NCBI GenBank assembly: GCA_052034255.1
Contig: JBPOIU010000020.1
Location: 1 to 64,000, forward strand
DNA from: JADJEK01 sp052034255
GTDB taxonomy: Bacteria; Planctomycetota; B15-G4; JADJEK01
Length of the DNA: 64,000 nt
Direction of reading: 5' to 3'
Under the pieces are notes generated by a model. That model saw nothing but the letters and a program-made list of their open reading frames with translations. It had not been told where the DNA came from and searched no databases. The translations under genes and the position numbers were made by a program. Positions 43,327 to 52,146 of this stretch are shown one piece after another. Position 1 is the first letter of the stretch. Each line of letters starts with the position of its first letter.

Positions 43327-44940
43327 TCAGGGCGCGAACACGAGCTCGAGGCCGTTGCTGAGGCCGACGCCCGCCGCCGCCGCGGGATCCGGAACCAACA
43401 TCTGCAGCACGAGTTGGACGCCCGCGACTCCCGTCGGGGTCGTCGTCGGCAACGTGATCGCGCCGGAGCCGTCGAGCGGCAACACGATCGACGTCTGGAA
43501 CGGGAACGCGCGCAGCGTGCCGTTCGCGTACGGAACGTTCGACGGCGGACCGACGTGGATCAACAGCGTCGCGGGAGCGAGCGGCTTGCCGTCCTCGTAG
43601 CGCAGCGTCAGCGGCGTTCCGGAGACCAGCGGGCCGGCGCCGCGCAGCTTCGCGAAACCGTTCGACGCCGCGTTCGCGCCGGTGTGGATGTTCCAGTCAC
43701 CGCCATAGTTGTGGAACGCGAGCAGCGCGCCTTCGTCACTCGCGAATGCGCTCTTGCGGCCGACCAGCAGATGGATGCCCGAGGTGGCCACCGCGGAACC
43801 GAGCTCCGCGTAGGGCGCCGCGACGAGATCGGGGAACGGCGCCTCGAGCGTCTCGCGCTCCGGCCAGTTCGGGAACACGAACTCGAAGCGCACGACGTCC
43901 TCGCTCGACGCCAGGTATGCCGACTGACCGAGCAGCGCGACGCCCTGACCGAAGTCGTCGCTCGGGCCACCGGCGATCGGCAACAGCTTGCCCTTCTGCG
44001 TCCACGTGCCGATGAGGTCGAACACGTAGCCGGCGCCGCTCGCCTCGCTGTCGAAGTTCCACGCGCCCGGCGCGCCGACGATGACTCGCGTGCCGTCGAT
44101 CGCGCACGACGCGCCGAAACGGCGATCGGTGACCGGATCGAGCGGGTTCAGCTCGGCCTGGATCGTCCACACCACGCCCGGGCCGGACGTGTCGCGCAAC
44201 ACGATGACCGCGCGACCGGAGTTGGTCCGCGGCGGCGCCACATTGTCGAAGTCCGGCGAGCCGATGACCGCGCGGTTGCCGCCGAAGTCGACCGACGAGC
44301 CGAAGTGCTCGTTCACTTGCGGACTGGTCGGAACGATCTTGCCGGTCTGCGTCCACGTGCTCGAGATGTTCTCGAAGCCGTACGCCGAACCCGAGTCCGA
44401 CAGCGGCGCGTTGTCGTTCGGCGCGCCGACGACGAGATGCGTCACCTGCGCCGCGACGGCCGAGCCGAACCGATCGCCGGCCGCGGTGTCGTTGCCGTAG
44501 ACCTTCTGGTCGAGCACCCAGAACGGCACGCCCATGAACACGATGCGCTGGTAGACGTAGACGGCGCCGGCATCGACGCCGAGATCGTCATCGCCCGGCG
44601 CACCGACGTACACCGTCGTCCCCACCACGGCGACCGACGTTCCGAACTGGTCGCCCGCTTGGCCATCGCTCGCGACGAGTCGCAGGCCGGCGCTCCATGC
44701 CCCGCCGACGTAGTCGTGGATGTAGACGCATCCTCGACTCGCGTCCTCGCCCGGCGCACCGACGATCGCGCGATCGCCGTCGACCGCGACGGACGCGCCG
44801 TACAGCGCATCGTCGTCGAGATCCGACGGCTCGATCGTGACCGGATAGACCAGCGGCCGCACGGTCTGGGCCGAGACCGTCGCGACCAGACACGAACACA
44901 CGGACGCGAACGTCCACAACACGCGCAGCGACGACTTCAT
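43327..44940 (-). CDS. secreted FG-GAP beta-propeller protein with shared C-terminal domain
   Basis: 537 aa from the ATG at 44940 with GGAGAG upstream and a signal peptide (S-C-L-V-A-T-V-S-A). Residues ~30-420 hold seven repeats of FG-GAP/integrin-alpha type, each with a G-x-S/A-V-A-x-x-G-x-x-x-x-V-G-A-P core, such as G-A-S-V-A-V-D-G-D-R-A-I-V-G-A-P, which fits a seven-bladed propeller. The last ~110 residues form the C-terminal domain found on four other proteins here, ending in L-S-N-G-L-E-L-V-F-A-P. Predicted extracellular or surface protein; no enzyme motif. Confidence 0.88.
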   Translation of the reverse strand: MKSSLRVLWTFASVCSCLVATVSAQTVRPLVYPVTIEPSDLDDDALYGASVAVDGDRAIVGAPGEDASRGCVYIHDYVGGAWSAGLRLVASDGQAGDQFGTSVAVVGTTVYVGAPGDDDLGVDAGAVYVYQRIVFMGVPFWVLDQKVYGNDTAAGDRFGSAVAAQVTHLVVGAPNDNAPLSDSGSAYGFENISSTWTQTGKIVPTSPQVNEHFGSSVDFGGNRAVIGSPDFDNVAPPRTNSGRAVIVLRDTSGPGVVWTIQAELNPLDPVTDRRFGASCAIDGTRVIVGAPGAWNFDSEASGAGYVFDLIGTWTQKGKLLPIAGGPSDDFGQGVALLGQSAYLASSEDVVRFEFVFPNWPERETLEAPFPDLVAAPYAELGSAVATSGIHLLVGRKSAFASDEGALLAFHNYGGDWNIHTGANAASNGFAKLRGAGPLVSGTPLTLRYEDGKPLAPATLLIHVGPPSNVPYANGTLRAFPFQTSIVLPLDGSGAITLPTTTPTGVAGVQLVLQMLVPDPAAAAGVGLSNGLELVFAP

Positions 44941-44997
44941 CTCCGTACTCTCCATAAAGTTGAATCGCGGCGCGCACGGCGTGCATCGAAGAAGCGG

Positions 44998-45015
44998 CAC
45001 GCGTCCGGACGCGTG
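44998..45015. promoter_or_regulatory. 18-bp palindrome in the intergenic region
   Basis: CACGCGTCC followed by its complement gives an 18-bp perfect palindrome between the divergent starts of the FG-GAP gene (44940) and the sigma-factor gene (45164). It could be a regulator site; no other support. Confidence 0.3.
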
Positions 45016-45112
45016 GACCCATTGCCTGGGCCCACGGTCCGCGACAGCAGCGGCGCGAATCCCGTTGGGGCGTCAAGCCCACATCCGCGCGCGCGGCGGC
45101 GGATCACGGCGA

Positions 45113-45127
45113 AAATCGAGTCGATTT
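45113..45127. promoter_or_regulatory. 15-bp palindrome 36 bp before the sigma gene
   Basis: AAATCGA-G-TCGATTT is symmetric around one base and is the most AT-rich spot in this gap. It ends 36 bp before the ATG at 45164 and could be an operator for the sigma-fusion gene. Confidence 0.35.
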
Positions 45128-45163
45128 CGCGAATCCTGCGGGGGTCGGAGCCGGCACGGCATC

Positions 45164-47638
45164 ATGGATCGCGTGACGACCATCGACGAAGACTCGCCCA
45201 TCGACGCCGTGCTCGAGCGCCTGCCGCAACTCCACCGGCTGGCGCACGCGTTGACGCACGACCCCGCCGCTGCCGACGACCTCGTGCAATCGACGGTCGA
45301 GATCGCGCTGCGCAAGCCGCCCACGTTGCGCGCGGCATGGCCTTCGTGGCTCGGGCGCGTGATGACCAACCTGGCCCGACAACGCGGCCGCGGCGAGGTT
45401 CGCCGCCGCTGGCGCGAACGCCTGGTCGCGGCGCCCGAAGCCCTCGAATCGACCAGCGCCCTGGTGGAGCGCCACGACATCCGCGTGCGCTTGATGCACG
45501 CGGTGCGCGCCCTCGACGAGCCGTACCGCCGCGCGGTCCTGCTGCGCTACTTCGAGGACTTGCCGGTGCGGGCGATCGCCGCGCGCGACGGCATTCCGCA
45601 CAAGACCGTCGAGTCCCGCCTGACGCGTGGGCTCGCGAAGCTGCGCGAACGACTCGATCACGAGCACGCGGGCGATCGCCGCGCCTGGCTCGTCGCGCTG
45701 GCTCCGTTCGCAAAGGCCATGCACACCCCCCTCACGCTTGCCGGAGTCGTGGTCATGAAGTCGTTCGCCGTCTCATTGGGCGTGTTGACTCTGGTGTGCA
45801 CCTCGTGGTGGATGCTGCAGGACGACGAGCCCGCGACCCCGCCGACGCCCCCGACCGCCGCCGCGGCCGAACGCAACGAAGCTCACGACGCCACGCCCAC
45901 TCCGTCGGCGCCGCCGAATGAGATCGCTCGCACCGAGACGCCCACGGAACCGGCGAGCGAAGCACCGGCGGTTCCTCTACTGCGCGGCCTCGTGCTCGAC
46001 ACCGAAGGCAAGCCCGTCGGCGGCGTCCGCCTGAGCGTCGCCGTCCGGGACGCCACCGCGCTCGAGTTCACGCTGGTCAGCGACGCCGACGGCCGTTTCT
46101 CGCTCCCGGCGCGTGAGGCCGCTCTGGACATCGCGGCAGCGGACCCGCGGTACACGACTGTTCTCGAAGCGGCGATCATGCGCACACCGAACCTCACGCA
46201 GCCGCGCGAAGTGCACGTGATCGTCGCGGCGAACACGCGCATCGAAGGTCAGGCGGTCGACCCGTCGGGCACGCCGATCGCGGAGGTCGCGGTCGAACTC
46301 GCGCCTCCGGACGCGGTCCGGGCGTTGTTCGCCATCGATCTCAGCGCCAATCGTGCCCGCACGCTGACCGCGTCGACCGACGCGAATGGCCGCTTCGTGT
46401 TCGAAGCCGCGCCGGCCGTCGCGGGCTCGCTGTGCTCGGGGACGAAATCGGGGTACGTCGCGGCGACGGAGGTCGTGCGGACGTTCCCGCGCAGCGATCT
46501 CCGACTCGTGCTGAGCCGGCCCACCGATCAAGCGACGCTGCGCGGCATCGTCTACGACCCGACGGGGATTCCGCTCGAAGCGGCCTACCTCGCGCTCGGC
46601 TCGCTGCCGACGCGCTCCGACGCGAACGGCATGTTCACGTTCGAATACCCGCGCGCGGAGCCACCGGAACGCCTGCTCGCGGTCGCGCCCGGGCTGAGCG
46701 CCAAAACGTTGGAGCGCCCCGCCGAGGAATGGCCGGCCTTCGTCGAACTGCGGTTCGAAGGCGCCGCGCCGAGCATCGACGGTGTCGTCTACGGCCCCGA
46801 CGGCCAGCCGAAGCCGGGCGCGAACGTGTGGATCGACGAGCCGACCGTGTTCGGCCAAAGCAACGGCAACTTCTGGCTCGCCGAGTGCATCACGAGCGGG
46901 TCGACGGCGATGCAGCACGGCGCCACGACCGACGCCGCGGGCCGCTTCCGGATCGAGGGTCTCGTCCAGCGAGAGTACGGACTGCGCGCCGTCATTCCCG
47001 AACTCGCTTGGCAGATCGACGCGGGACGCGCGCAGGCCGGCGACGCGGGCGTCGAGATCCGCTTCCCCACTGCGAGCTTGCACGAACGGATCGAAGGCCG
47101 CGTGCAGGATGGTCGAGGCCACCCCGTCGCCGACATCGACGTACGCGTCACGGCGATGCTGCCCGTCGCCGCGGACCCCGTGTCGCTGCAACGCTTCTTC
47201 GACAGTGTGGTCGGGTCCACCTCGCGTTCCCGCGCCGACGGCCGATTCACGCTGAACGACGTCCCGATCGGCGCGCAGATCGAGGCGATCGGACCGGGAC
47301 TCGAAATGGACCCGACGTGGACGGTGCCGACCACGCTGCCGGATCCGATCGTGCTGCAGGTGTACCGGCGCTTCGCGTTCCGCGTCGAGCTGACATCGAC
47401 GCCACCCGGCGCCGCGTACGTCGCATTGCGCGACGTCGACGACCGCGAGGTGCCGATGACGCGCTTCTCGCCCGGTCGCGTGGACGTCCTGCCGCGCGTC
47501 GCGCTCGTCGACGGCCGCTCCGAGCGCATGACGACCCAAGACCGCGCGACCCAGTTATTGGTACTCGACGAGCGGTTCGCCGAGCTCGTGCGCATCCCCA
47601 TCACGTACGCCGGGGACGAAGTCACGGTCGTGCGCTGA
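45164..47638 (+). CDS. ECF-like sigma factor fused to a membrane segment and carboxypeptidase-regulatory-like domains
   Basis: 824 aa from the ATG at 45164. Residues ~1-165 are a sigma-70 factor of ECF type: region 2 includes A-A-A-D-D-L-V-Q-S-T-V-E and P-S-W-L-G-R-V-M-T-N-L-A-R, region 4 includes L-D-E-P-Y-R-R-A-V-L-L-R-Y-F, V-R-A-I-A and K-T-V-E-S-R-L-T-R-G-L. A single hydrophobic segment follows at ~190-215 (V-V-V-M-K-S-F-A-V-S-L-G-V-L-T-L-V). Residues ~275-824 are Gly/Asp-rich beta domains of CarboxypepD_reg type (G-L-V-L-D-T-E-G-K-P-V-G-G-V). So the DNA-binding part faces the cytoplasm and the repeats lie outside. No anti-sigma gene is next to it. The function is inferred from architecture. 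Confidence 0.85.
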   Translation: MDRVTTIDEDSPIDAVLERLPQLHRLAHALTHDPAAADDLVQSTVEIALRKPPTLRAAWPSWLGRVMTNLARQRGRGEVRRRWRERLVAAPEALESTSALVERHDIRVRLMHAVRALDEPYRRAVLLRYFEDLPVRAIAARDGIPHKTVESRLTRGLAKLRERLDHEHAGDRRAWLVALAPFAKAMHTPLTLAGVVVMKSFAVSLGVLTLVCTSWWMLQDDEPATPPTPPTAAAAERNEAHDATPTPSAPPNEIARTETPTEPASEAPAVPLLRGLVLDTEGKPVGGVRLSVAVRDATALEFTLVSDADGRFSLPAREAALDIAAADPRYTTVLEAAIMRTPNLTQPREVHVIVAANTRIEGQAVDPSGTPIAEVAVELAPPDAVRALFAIDLSANRARTLTASTDANGRFVFEAAPAVAGSLCSGTKSGYVAATEVVRTFPRSDLRLVLSRPTDQATLRGIVYDPTGIPLEAAYLALGSLPTRSDANGMFTFEYPRAEPPERLLAVAPGLSAKTLERPAEEWPAFVELRFEGAAPSIDGVVYGPDGQPKPGANVWIDEPTVFGQSNGNFWLAECITSGSTAMQHGATTDAAGRFRIEGLVQREYGLRAVIPELAWQIDAGRAQAGDAGVEIRFPTASLHERIEGRVQDGRGHPVADIDVRVTAMLPVAADPVSLQRFFDSVVGSTSRSRADGRFTLNDVPIGAQIEAIGPGLEMDPTWTVPTTLPDPIVLQVYRRFAFRVELTSTPPGAAYVALRDVDDREVPMTRFSPGRVDVLPRVALVDGRSERMTTQDRATQLLVLDERFAELVRIPITYAGDEVTVVR

Positions 47639-47877
47639 CGCGCGCGGCGGTCACGCGCCGAGCCCGCGCGAACGCGAGCTCAGAGGCCGTGAAAGAATCC
47701 CCCGCGAGCGGCGGAACGAGCGAGAACGGCGAGCGCGAGGAGGATGGCCGAGGCGACTCAAGGGAAAGAGTCGGTGAGGCCATCCGACGAAGCGATCGTC
47801 GTTCGCAGCTGTTCCGACGCCGCGGGGGCCCAATTCATGAGATTCACGGCCTCTCAGAGGCCGTGAACGTGAATCAA
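47639..47877. other. intergenic region between convergent operons
   Basis: 239 bp with no ORF I would call. It contains AGAGGCCGTGAA at 47682-47693 and again at 47856-47867, where it is one arm of a hairpin. The two hairpins at its right-hand end are listed separately. Confidence 0.5.
47843..47867. terminator. 12-bp perfect hairpin between convergent genes
   Basis: TTCACGGCCTCT pairs perfectly with AGAGGCCGTGAA around a single base. It abuts a second hairpin (47868-47892). It lies between the convergent sigma-fusion gene and the Bat operon and probably stops transcripts from both sides. Confidence 0.6.
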
Positions 47878-47892
47878 TCAGTTTGATTCACG
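47868..47892. terminator. second hairpin overlapping the BatD-like stop codon
   Basis: CGTGAATCAA and its exact complement surround TCAGT, which contains the stop codon (47878-47880) of the minus-strand BatD-like gene. It directly follows the first hairpin without a gap. Confidence 0.55.
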
Positions 47893-49428
47893 TTCTCCTA
47901 GCGCGTCGTCCAACGCCGCGAGCCAAGCGCGCGCCTCGCCTGCTGCCGCGGGAACGGCGGGACCGCCGTAGCGTGCCGCCACGCAGCGCGCCAACCAATC
48001 CCCGACGCGCACCGCGAGTTCGTCCGGCACGCCGCGCGCGCGCAGCTTGGACGCGAGATCGGGGCCATGCACCGACGGCGCGGGCACGGCGAGTCGTGCG
48101 GCGAGCCACGCAACCACGGCGCGCTCCGCGTCGCGGTCGAGCGCGGCCTCGCAGCGTGCGAGTTCCGCGCCCCGATCGATCGCGACCGGCGGTTCGACAC
48201 GCAGTCGAACCGCTGGCGACGCGCGGCCGCCAGGCCGCGACCCGGACGCATGCGTTCCGTCGCTCCGCGTCGACGGCGCCGCGCCCGCGTCCGCGCCGCC
48301 ACGATGTCCGAGCGTCCGCCACACCAGAGCGAGCACCATCGCGACGAGCACGCCGACGACCCACGGGGTCCCGAAACTCGAGCCGTCCCCAGCTTCCGCC
48401 GAAACCTCGTCGACGAACTCCCCCGCGTCGTCCGCGACGCCAGGCGCTTCGAGATCCAACCGCGTCGCGCCCGATGCGTGCGGTCGAACGATCAGCGGCA
48501 GCGGCGCGGTCGCGGCTTCGACGTAGCGACCACCGTCCGCTGGATCGAACCACGCGCAACGCAGCGGCGGAATCTCGCGGACGTCGGCGTCGGTGGCGAC
48601 GAGCGTCCAATCGAAGCGCCGACCGTCGACTTCGTCGCGGACCAACACGCCGCGCACGTGGAAACCGGACAACTTCCGCGCATCCGGTGGCACGACGTCG
48701 GCGAGATTGCCTTCACCGCTCAGTGTTCCGGACAGCACCAGCTCGTCCCCGACGGCGACGTCGCGCGCCGTCGTCGTCGCGGACCACGAGAACCGGCCGA
48801 TCGCGCCGCAAAACGTGTCCGGCACGCCCGCGGTGGGCAGCGGCTTGACCTGGACGACCTCGGATGCGCCATCGATGGCGGTCTCCACGCGATCGACGGG
48901 GGTGCGCCCGCGGAACAGGTCCTCCTCGAACCGCGTCGCCGATGCGAACTCGAGTCGCGGCGCCGTCCACGTCAGCGCTCCGGGCTCTCGCGCGATCACC
49001 GCGAACGGGACTTCGAGCACGAGATACGGCAAACCGTCGACGATCCGCACGCCACGCCGCGCCGCGGGAACCACGTCGTCGTTGCAGCCGATCGTCGCGC
49101 TCTCGCCGCTCGGGACGAGTCGTCGGATCGTCAGGCGCTCCGAGGACGCGCTCGACGCGGCGCTCGACAGATCGCTCGCGATCACGCGGACCGGCACGTC
49201 CGCCGCGCGTTGGAACATCGGCACCAAGCGGTCACGCACGAGCGACGGCTCCAGCCCGCACCGCACCGTCACGACGAACGACTCGCCGACGAACACGGAG
49301 CGCGTCCCGGCGTCGAGCGCGACGAAGCCACGCGCGTCGCCGCCGCACGCGACGCCGTGGCCGACCGCGCCGATCGCCAGCGAAAGCGTCACGAGCCATC
49401 GACGCAGCCCTTGCCTCGCCGCGATCAC
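47878..49428 (-). CDS. BatD-like protein
   Basis: 516 aa from a GTG at 49428 overlapping the upstream stop (GTGA). Residues ~5-30 are hydrophobic (L-V-T-L-S-L-A-I-G-A-V-G-H-G-V-A). The N-terminal two-thirds are beta-rich with V-F-V-G-E-S-F-V-V-T-V and V-G-D-E-L-V-L-S-G-T-L-S-G-E-G-N, which match BatD/DUF oxygen-tolerance domains. A membrane helix lies at ~335-355 (T-P-W-V-V-G-V-L-V-A-M-V-L-A-L-V-W), followed by a cytoplasmic tail with an acidic/Arg-rich helical end. In Bat operons this protein contributes to a membrane complex with the VWA proteins. It is the last gene of the operon that starts at 54971. Confidence 0.85.
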   Translation of the reverse strand: MIAARQGLRRWLVTLSLAIGAVGHGVACGGDARGFVALDAGTRSVFVGESFVVTVRCGLEPSLVRDRLVPMFQRAADVPVRVIASDLSSAASSASSERLTIRRLVPSGESATIGCNDDVVPAARRGVRIVDGLPYLVLEVPFAVIAREPGALTWTAPRLEFASATRFEEDLFRGRTPVDRVETAIDGASEVVQVKPLPTAGVPDTFCGAIGRFSWSATTTARDVAVGDELVLSGTLSGEGNLADVVPPDARKLSGFHVRGVLVRDEVDGRRFDWTLVATDADVREIPPLRCAWFDPADGGRYVEAATAPLPLIVRPHASGATRLDLEAPGVADDAGEFVDEVSAEAGDGSSFGTPWVVGVLVAMVLALVWRTLGHRGGADAGAAPSTRSDGTHASGSRPGGRASPAVRLRVEPPVAIDRGAELARCEAALDRDAERAVVAWLAARLAVPAPSVHGPDLASKLRARGVPDELAVRVGDWLARCVAARYGGPAVPAAAGEARAWLAALDDALGERESN

Positions 49429-50123
49429 CAATCCCGCTCCCCGGTCGCGGGACGTGTCGCGCGCACGCGTTGCCGCAGCGCACGCTTCATGCGCTCCTTG
49501 GTGTCGAGCCGATCCAACAGCTCGAGGACACGCTGCGGCGGCAGTTCGTCGAGCGCCGCATCGAGATCGCGGTTCTCCGCGCGCGGATCGTTCGCCGGCG
49601 GCGGATCGGGTTCCCGTTCGGGCGGCGGCGTCTCGCGCTCGCGCCGCATGCGTTCCAGGTCGGCGATCCGACGCAACGCGCGTTCGACGTTGCGGCGCGC
49701 CTGCGGCCAGTCGGCCCGCGTGATCGCGGCTTCCTGCCACCGCTCGCGCGCACGCACGGCCTGCGCCAGCGCGATGTCGAGCGCGAAACTCTCGGCCTCC
49801 GGACCGCTCGCTTGCGCCAACGATTGATCGCAGCGTGCGAACGCGACGCTGCCTTCGACGAACCGACAAAAGCCCGTGAAGGCGTCCGGCGCGCGGGCGG
49901 CCGCTGCTTGCGCGGCGGTCTCTGCTTGCGTCAACGCTCCGGCGCGCAGCGCGGCCAACGCGAGATTCGCGTGCAACTCCGCCGGGGCGTCTTCGCCCGC
50001 GCGCTCGATCGCCGCACGGAACTCGACGGCCGCTTGCTCGAACCGCCCCGCGCGATACGCGTCCAAGGCAGTCACGAACGACGCCGCGGCCAACGCGACG
50101 CTCCACGCGAACACGGAGTTCAT
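49425..50123 (-). CDS. BatC-like TPR protein
   Basis: 232 aa from the ATG at 50123 (ATGA overlap with the VWA gene before it). The first ~20 residues are hydrophobic (V-F-A-W-S-V-A-L-A-A-A-S-F-V). Residues ~25-150 contain TPR-like helical pairs such as A-L-D-A-Y-R-A-G-R-F-E-Q-A-A-V-E-F. The C-terminus is acidic/Arg-rich and charged, ending in T-G-E-R-D-W. Position and TPR content fit BatC/BatE-type genes of the aerotolerance operon. Confidence 0.8.
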   Translation of the reverse strand: MNSVFAWSVALAAASFVTALDAYRAGRFEQAAVEFRAAIERAGEDAPAELHANLALAALRAGALTQAETAAQAAAARAPDAFTGFCRFVEGSVAFARCDQSLAQASGPEAESFALDIALAQAVRARERWQEAAITRADWPQARRNVERALRRIADLERMRRERETPPPEREPDPPPANDPRAENRDLDAALDELPPQRVLELLDRLDTKERMKRALRQRVRATRPATGERDW

Positions 50124-51136
50124 CGCGGACTCCGCTCGGCCCAGGCCGCCTCGATCCACCATGCGACGGCGGCGAGCAGGGTCAACGCGAGCAGCGCCGA
50201 CACCCCTTCACCGCCGTCCGCAGTCGCGACGCGAGCCGACGGCATCGCGCCGGTCCGCAAGACGTCGACGACGGCGTCGAGCGGATCGTTCCCGTCGACG
50301 AAGCGGCCTCCGCCCGCCTTCGCGAGCGCGACCAAACCCGAGCGATCGAAACGAGTGACCACGTCGTCGCCGCTTCCATCGCGCACGAAGCGTGCTGTGC
50401 CGGCTGGCCCGTGCTCGACCACCGAGATCTTCGCACCGAGCGCCGTGCCGAGCCCGACGCACGACACGGTGACGCCACCCTCCGCGCACCAGCGCGCGGC
50501 GTCCGCGCCACGCCCCGCCAGATCCTCGCCATCGCTGAACAGCAGGATCGTCCGCGGCGTCTTCGCGGCGCGCGTCGGACCGAAGGCGCCCGCCGCGGCC
50601 TCCAAGGCCGTCGCGAAATCGGTGCCGCCTCGCCGCGGCAGGTCGGTCCCGACGTCGTCGAGCAGCTCGTGGAACGTCGCCCGGTCGTGCGTCAGCGGAA
50701 TCGACGTCTGCGCATCGCCGGCGAACGTGACCAACGCGAAGCGGGCATCGTCGCGCGCGTCGACCAAGCGATGCACGAGAGTTCGCGCGCGTTCGAGTCG
50801 ACTCGGCGCGAGATCCTGCGCGAGCATCGAACGCGAGACGTCCAGCACGATCACCACGTCGGCGAACGCGGTGTCGGCGTCCGCCGGCTCGAAGCGCCGC
50901 GGCGGCGCCGTGGCGACGATCCACGCGGCGACGGCGCCGAGCGTGAACATCGCGATGCGTGCACGATGCATCCGGCGGCGCGGCGGCAGCGCGGCGGCGA
51001 CGCGCGCGCCCACCGCGTCGCGCTTGCGCGCGTCTTGAGCCCGCAGCGCGCTCCACCACGCCCCGGCAAGCACGCCGATGATCGCGACTCCGAGTGCGAG
51101 CGTCGCCTCGTCCGCCACCAGACCCGGGGCGTTCAT
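50120..51136 (-). CDS. BatB-like VWA membrane protein
   Basis: 338 aa from the ATG at 51136, coupled by ATGA to the gene before and after it. Two N-terminal hydrophobic segments (residues ~14-30 and ~60-78) precede a VWA domain with the intact metal-site motif D-V-S-R-S in I-V-L-D-V-S-R-S-M, then T-F-A-G-D-A-Q and S-D-G-E-D as the other MIDAS elements; a third helix lies at the C-terminus. Such paired VWA proteins (BatA/BatB) are thought to form a membrane complex activated by the MoxR ATPase. Confidence 0.9.
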   Translation of the reverse strand: MNAPGLVADEATLALGVAIIGVLAGAWWSALRAQDARKRDAVGARVAAALPPRRRMHRARIAMFTLGAVAAWIVATAPPRRFEPADADTAFADVVIVLDVSRSMLAQDLAPSRLERARTLVHRLVDARDDARFALVTFAGDAQTSIPLTHDRATFHELLDDVGTDLPRRGGTDFATALEAAAGAFGPTRAAKTPRTILLFSDGEDLAGRGADAARWCAEGGVTVSCVGLGTALGAKISVVEHGPAGTARFVRDGSGDDVVTRFDRSGLVALAKAGGGRFVDGNDPLDAVVDVLRTGAMPSARVATADGGEGVSALLALTLLAAVAWWIEAAWAERSPR

Positions 51137-52146
51137 GTCACGCCCTCCAGCACCCAAACCCGCATGGCGCGCGCGAGCGCGAACAGCGCCAACGCGCACG
51201 CGGCGAACCACGCGCCGCGATCTTCGTAGACGCGCCGCGGCAGAGTGGCCGCCGCGTCTTCCAATGCATCGATCGCCGCGTAGACGTCACTGAGTGCCGA
51301 CGCGTCGCGAGCGGCGTAGAAGCGACCGCCGGTGAGGCTCGCGATGCGCTCGAGCGGGCGCGTGTCGATCGCTTCGAACGTTCCGGCGCCGACGACCGTC
51401 GGCGCATAGCGTCCGAGCCCGGCCGCGATCGCATCGACACGCACGTCGAGCGCGGCACACAACTGCGCCGCGTGAACCGGTGTGATCTCGTCCTTCGCGT
51501 CCGGCGTACCGACGTTCTCCTCGCCGTCGGTCAGCAGGATCACGACCTTCGAGCGCTCACTCGCGCGCCGCAGCAGAGCGGCGCTGCGCGCGAGCGCGGC
51601 GCCGATCCCGGTCGCGTCCTCCTCGCCATCGGCTTCGACCCAGCGGATCCCGTCCAACGCGGCGCGCAGCGCGCGGTGATCGAGCGTGCACGGTGACACG
51701 ACGTCGGGGAAGCGCGCGAACGTGACGATGCCGATGCGGTCGTTCGGACGCGCGTCGATGAACCGCCGCGCGGCGTCCTTGACCACGGCGAGCCGTGGCC
51801 GCTCGGGATCGAGGTCCTTCGCGGTCATCGACGACGACACGTCGAGGCACAGCACGATGTCGATCCCCTCGTGCCGCGTCGTCTCCTCGACGCCGATCCG
51901 CGGCCGCGCCAACGCCGCGAAGATGAACACCAGCGCGACGCACTCGACGAGACGCGGCCACGGCGCGAGTCGCGTGCGCCAGGTCGCCGGCAGGTCATCG
52001 AGGAACGGAAACGGCGCGAACGGCACGGCGGCAGGCCGACCGCGCGAACGCAGCCACAGCGCGAGAGGGGCCAACGCGCAAGCCCACAGGAACTGCGGCG
52101 CGCCGAAGCGCAGATCGAGAAGATCGGGCAGATCGGGCAGGTTCAT
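51133..52146 (-). CDS. BatA-like VWA membrane protein
   Basis: 337 aa from the ATG at 52146 (ATGA with the gene before it). Two N-terminal membrane segments (~16-33 and ~65-82) are followed by a VWA domain with the MIDAS motif D-V-S-S-S in C-L-D-V-S-S-S-M, then T-F-A-R-F and L-T-D-G-E-E-N. A C-terminal helix ends in V-W-V-L-E-G. This is the canonical BatA layout. It is followed directly by the BatB-like gene. Confidence 0.92.
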   Translation of the reverse strand: MNLPDLPDLLDLRFGAPQFLWACALAPLALWLRSRGRPAAVPFAPFPFLDDLPATWRTRLAPWPRLVECVALVFIFAALARPRIGVEETTRHEGIDIVLCLDVSSSMTAKDLDPERPRLAVVKDAARRFIDARPNDRIGIVTFARFPDVVSPCTLDHRALRAALDGIRWVEADGEEDATGIGAALARSAALLRRASERSKVVILLTDGEENVGTPDAKDEITPVHAAQLCAALDVRVDAIAAGLGRYAPTVVGAGTFEAIDTRPLERIASLTGGRFYAARDASALSDVYAAIDALEDAAATLPRRVYEDRGAWFAACALALFALARAMRVWVLEGVT

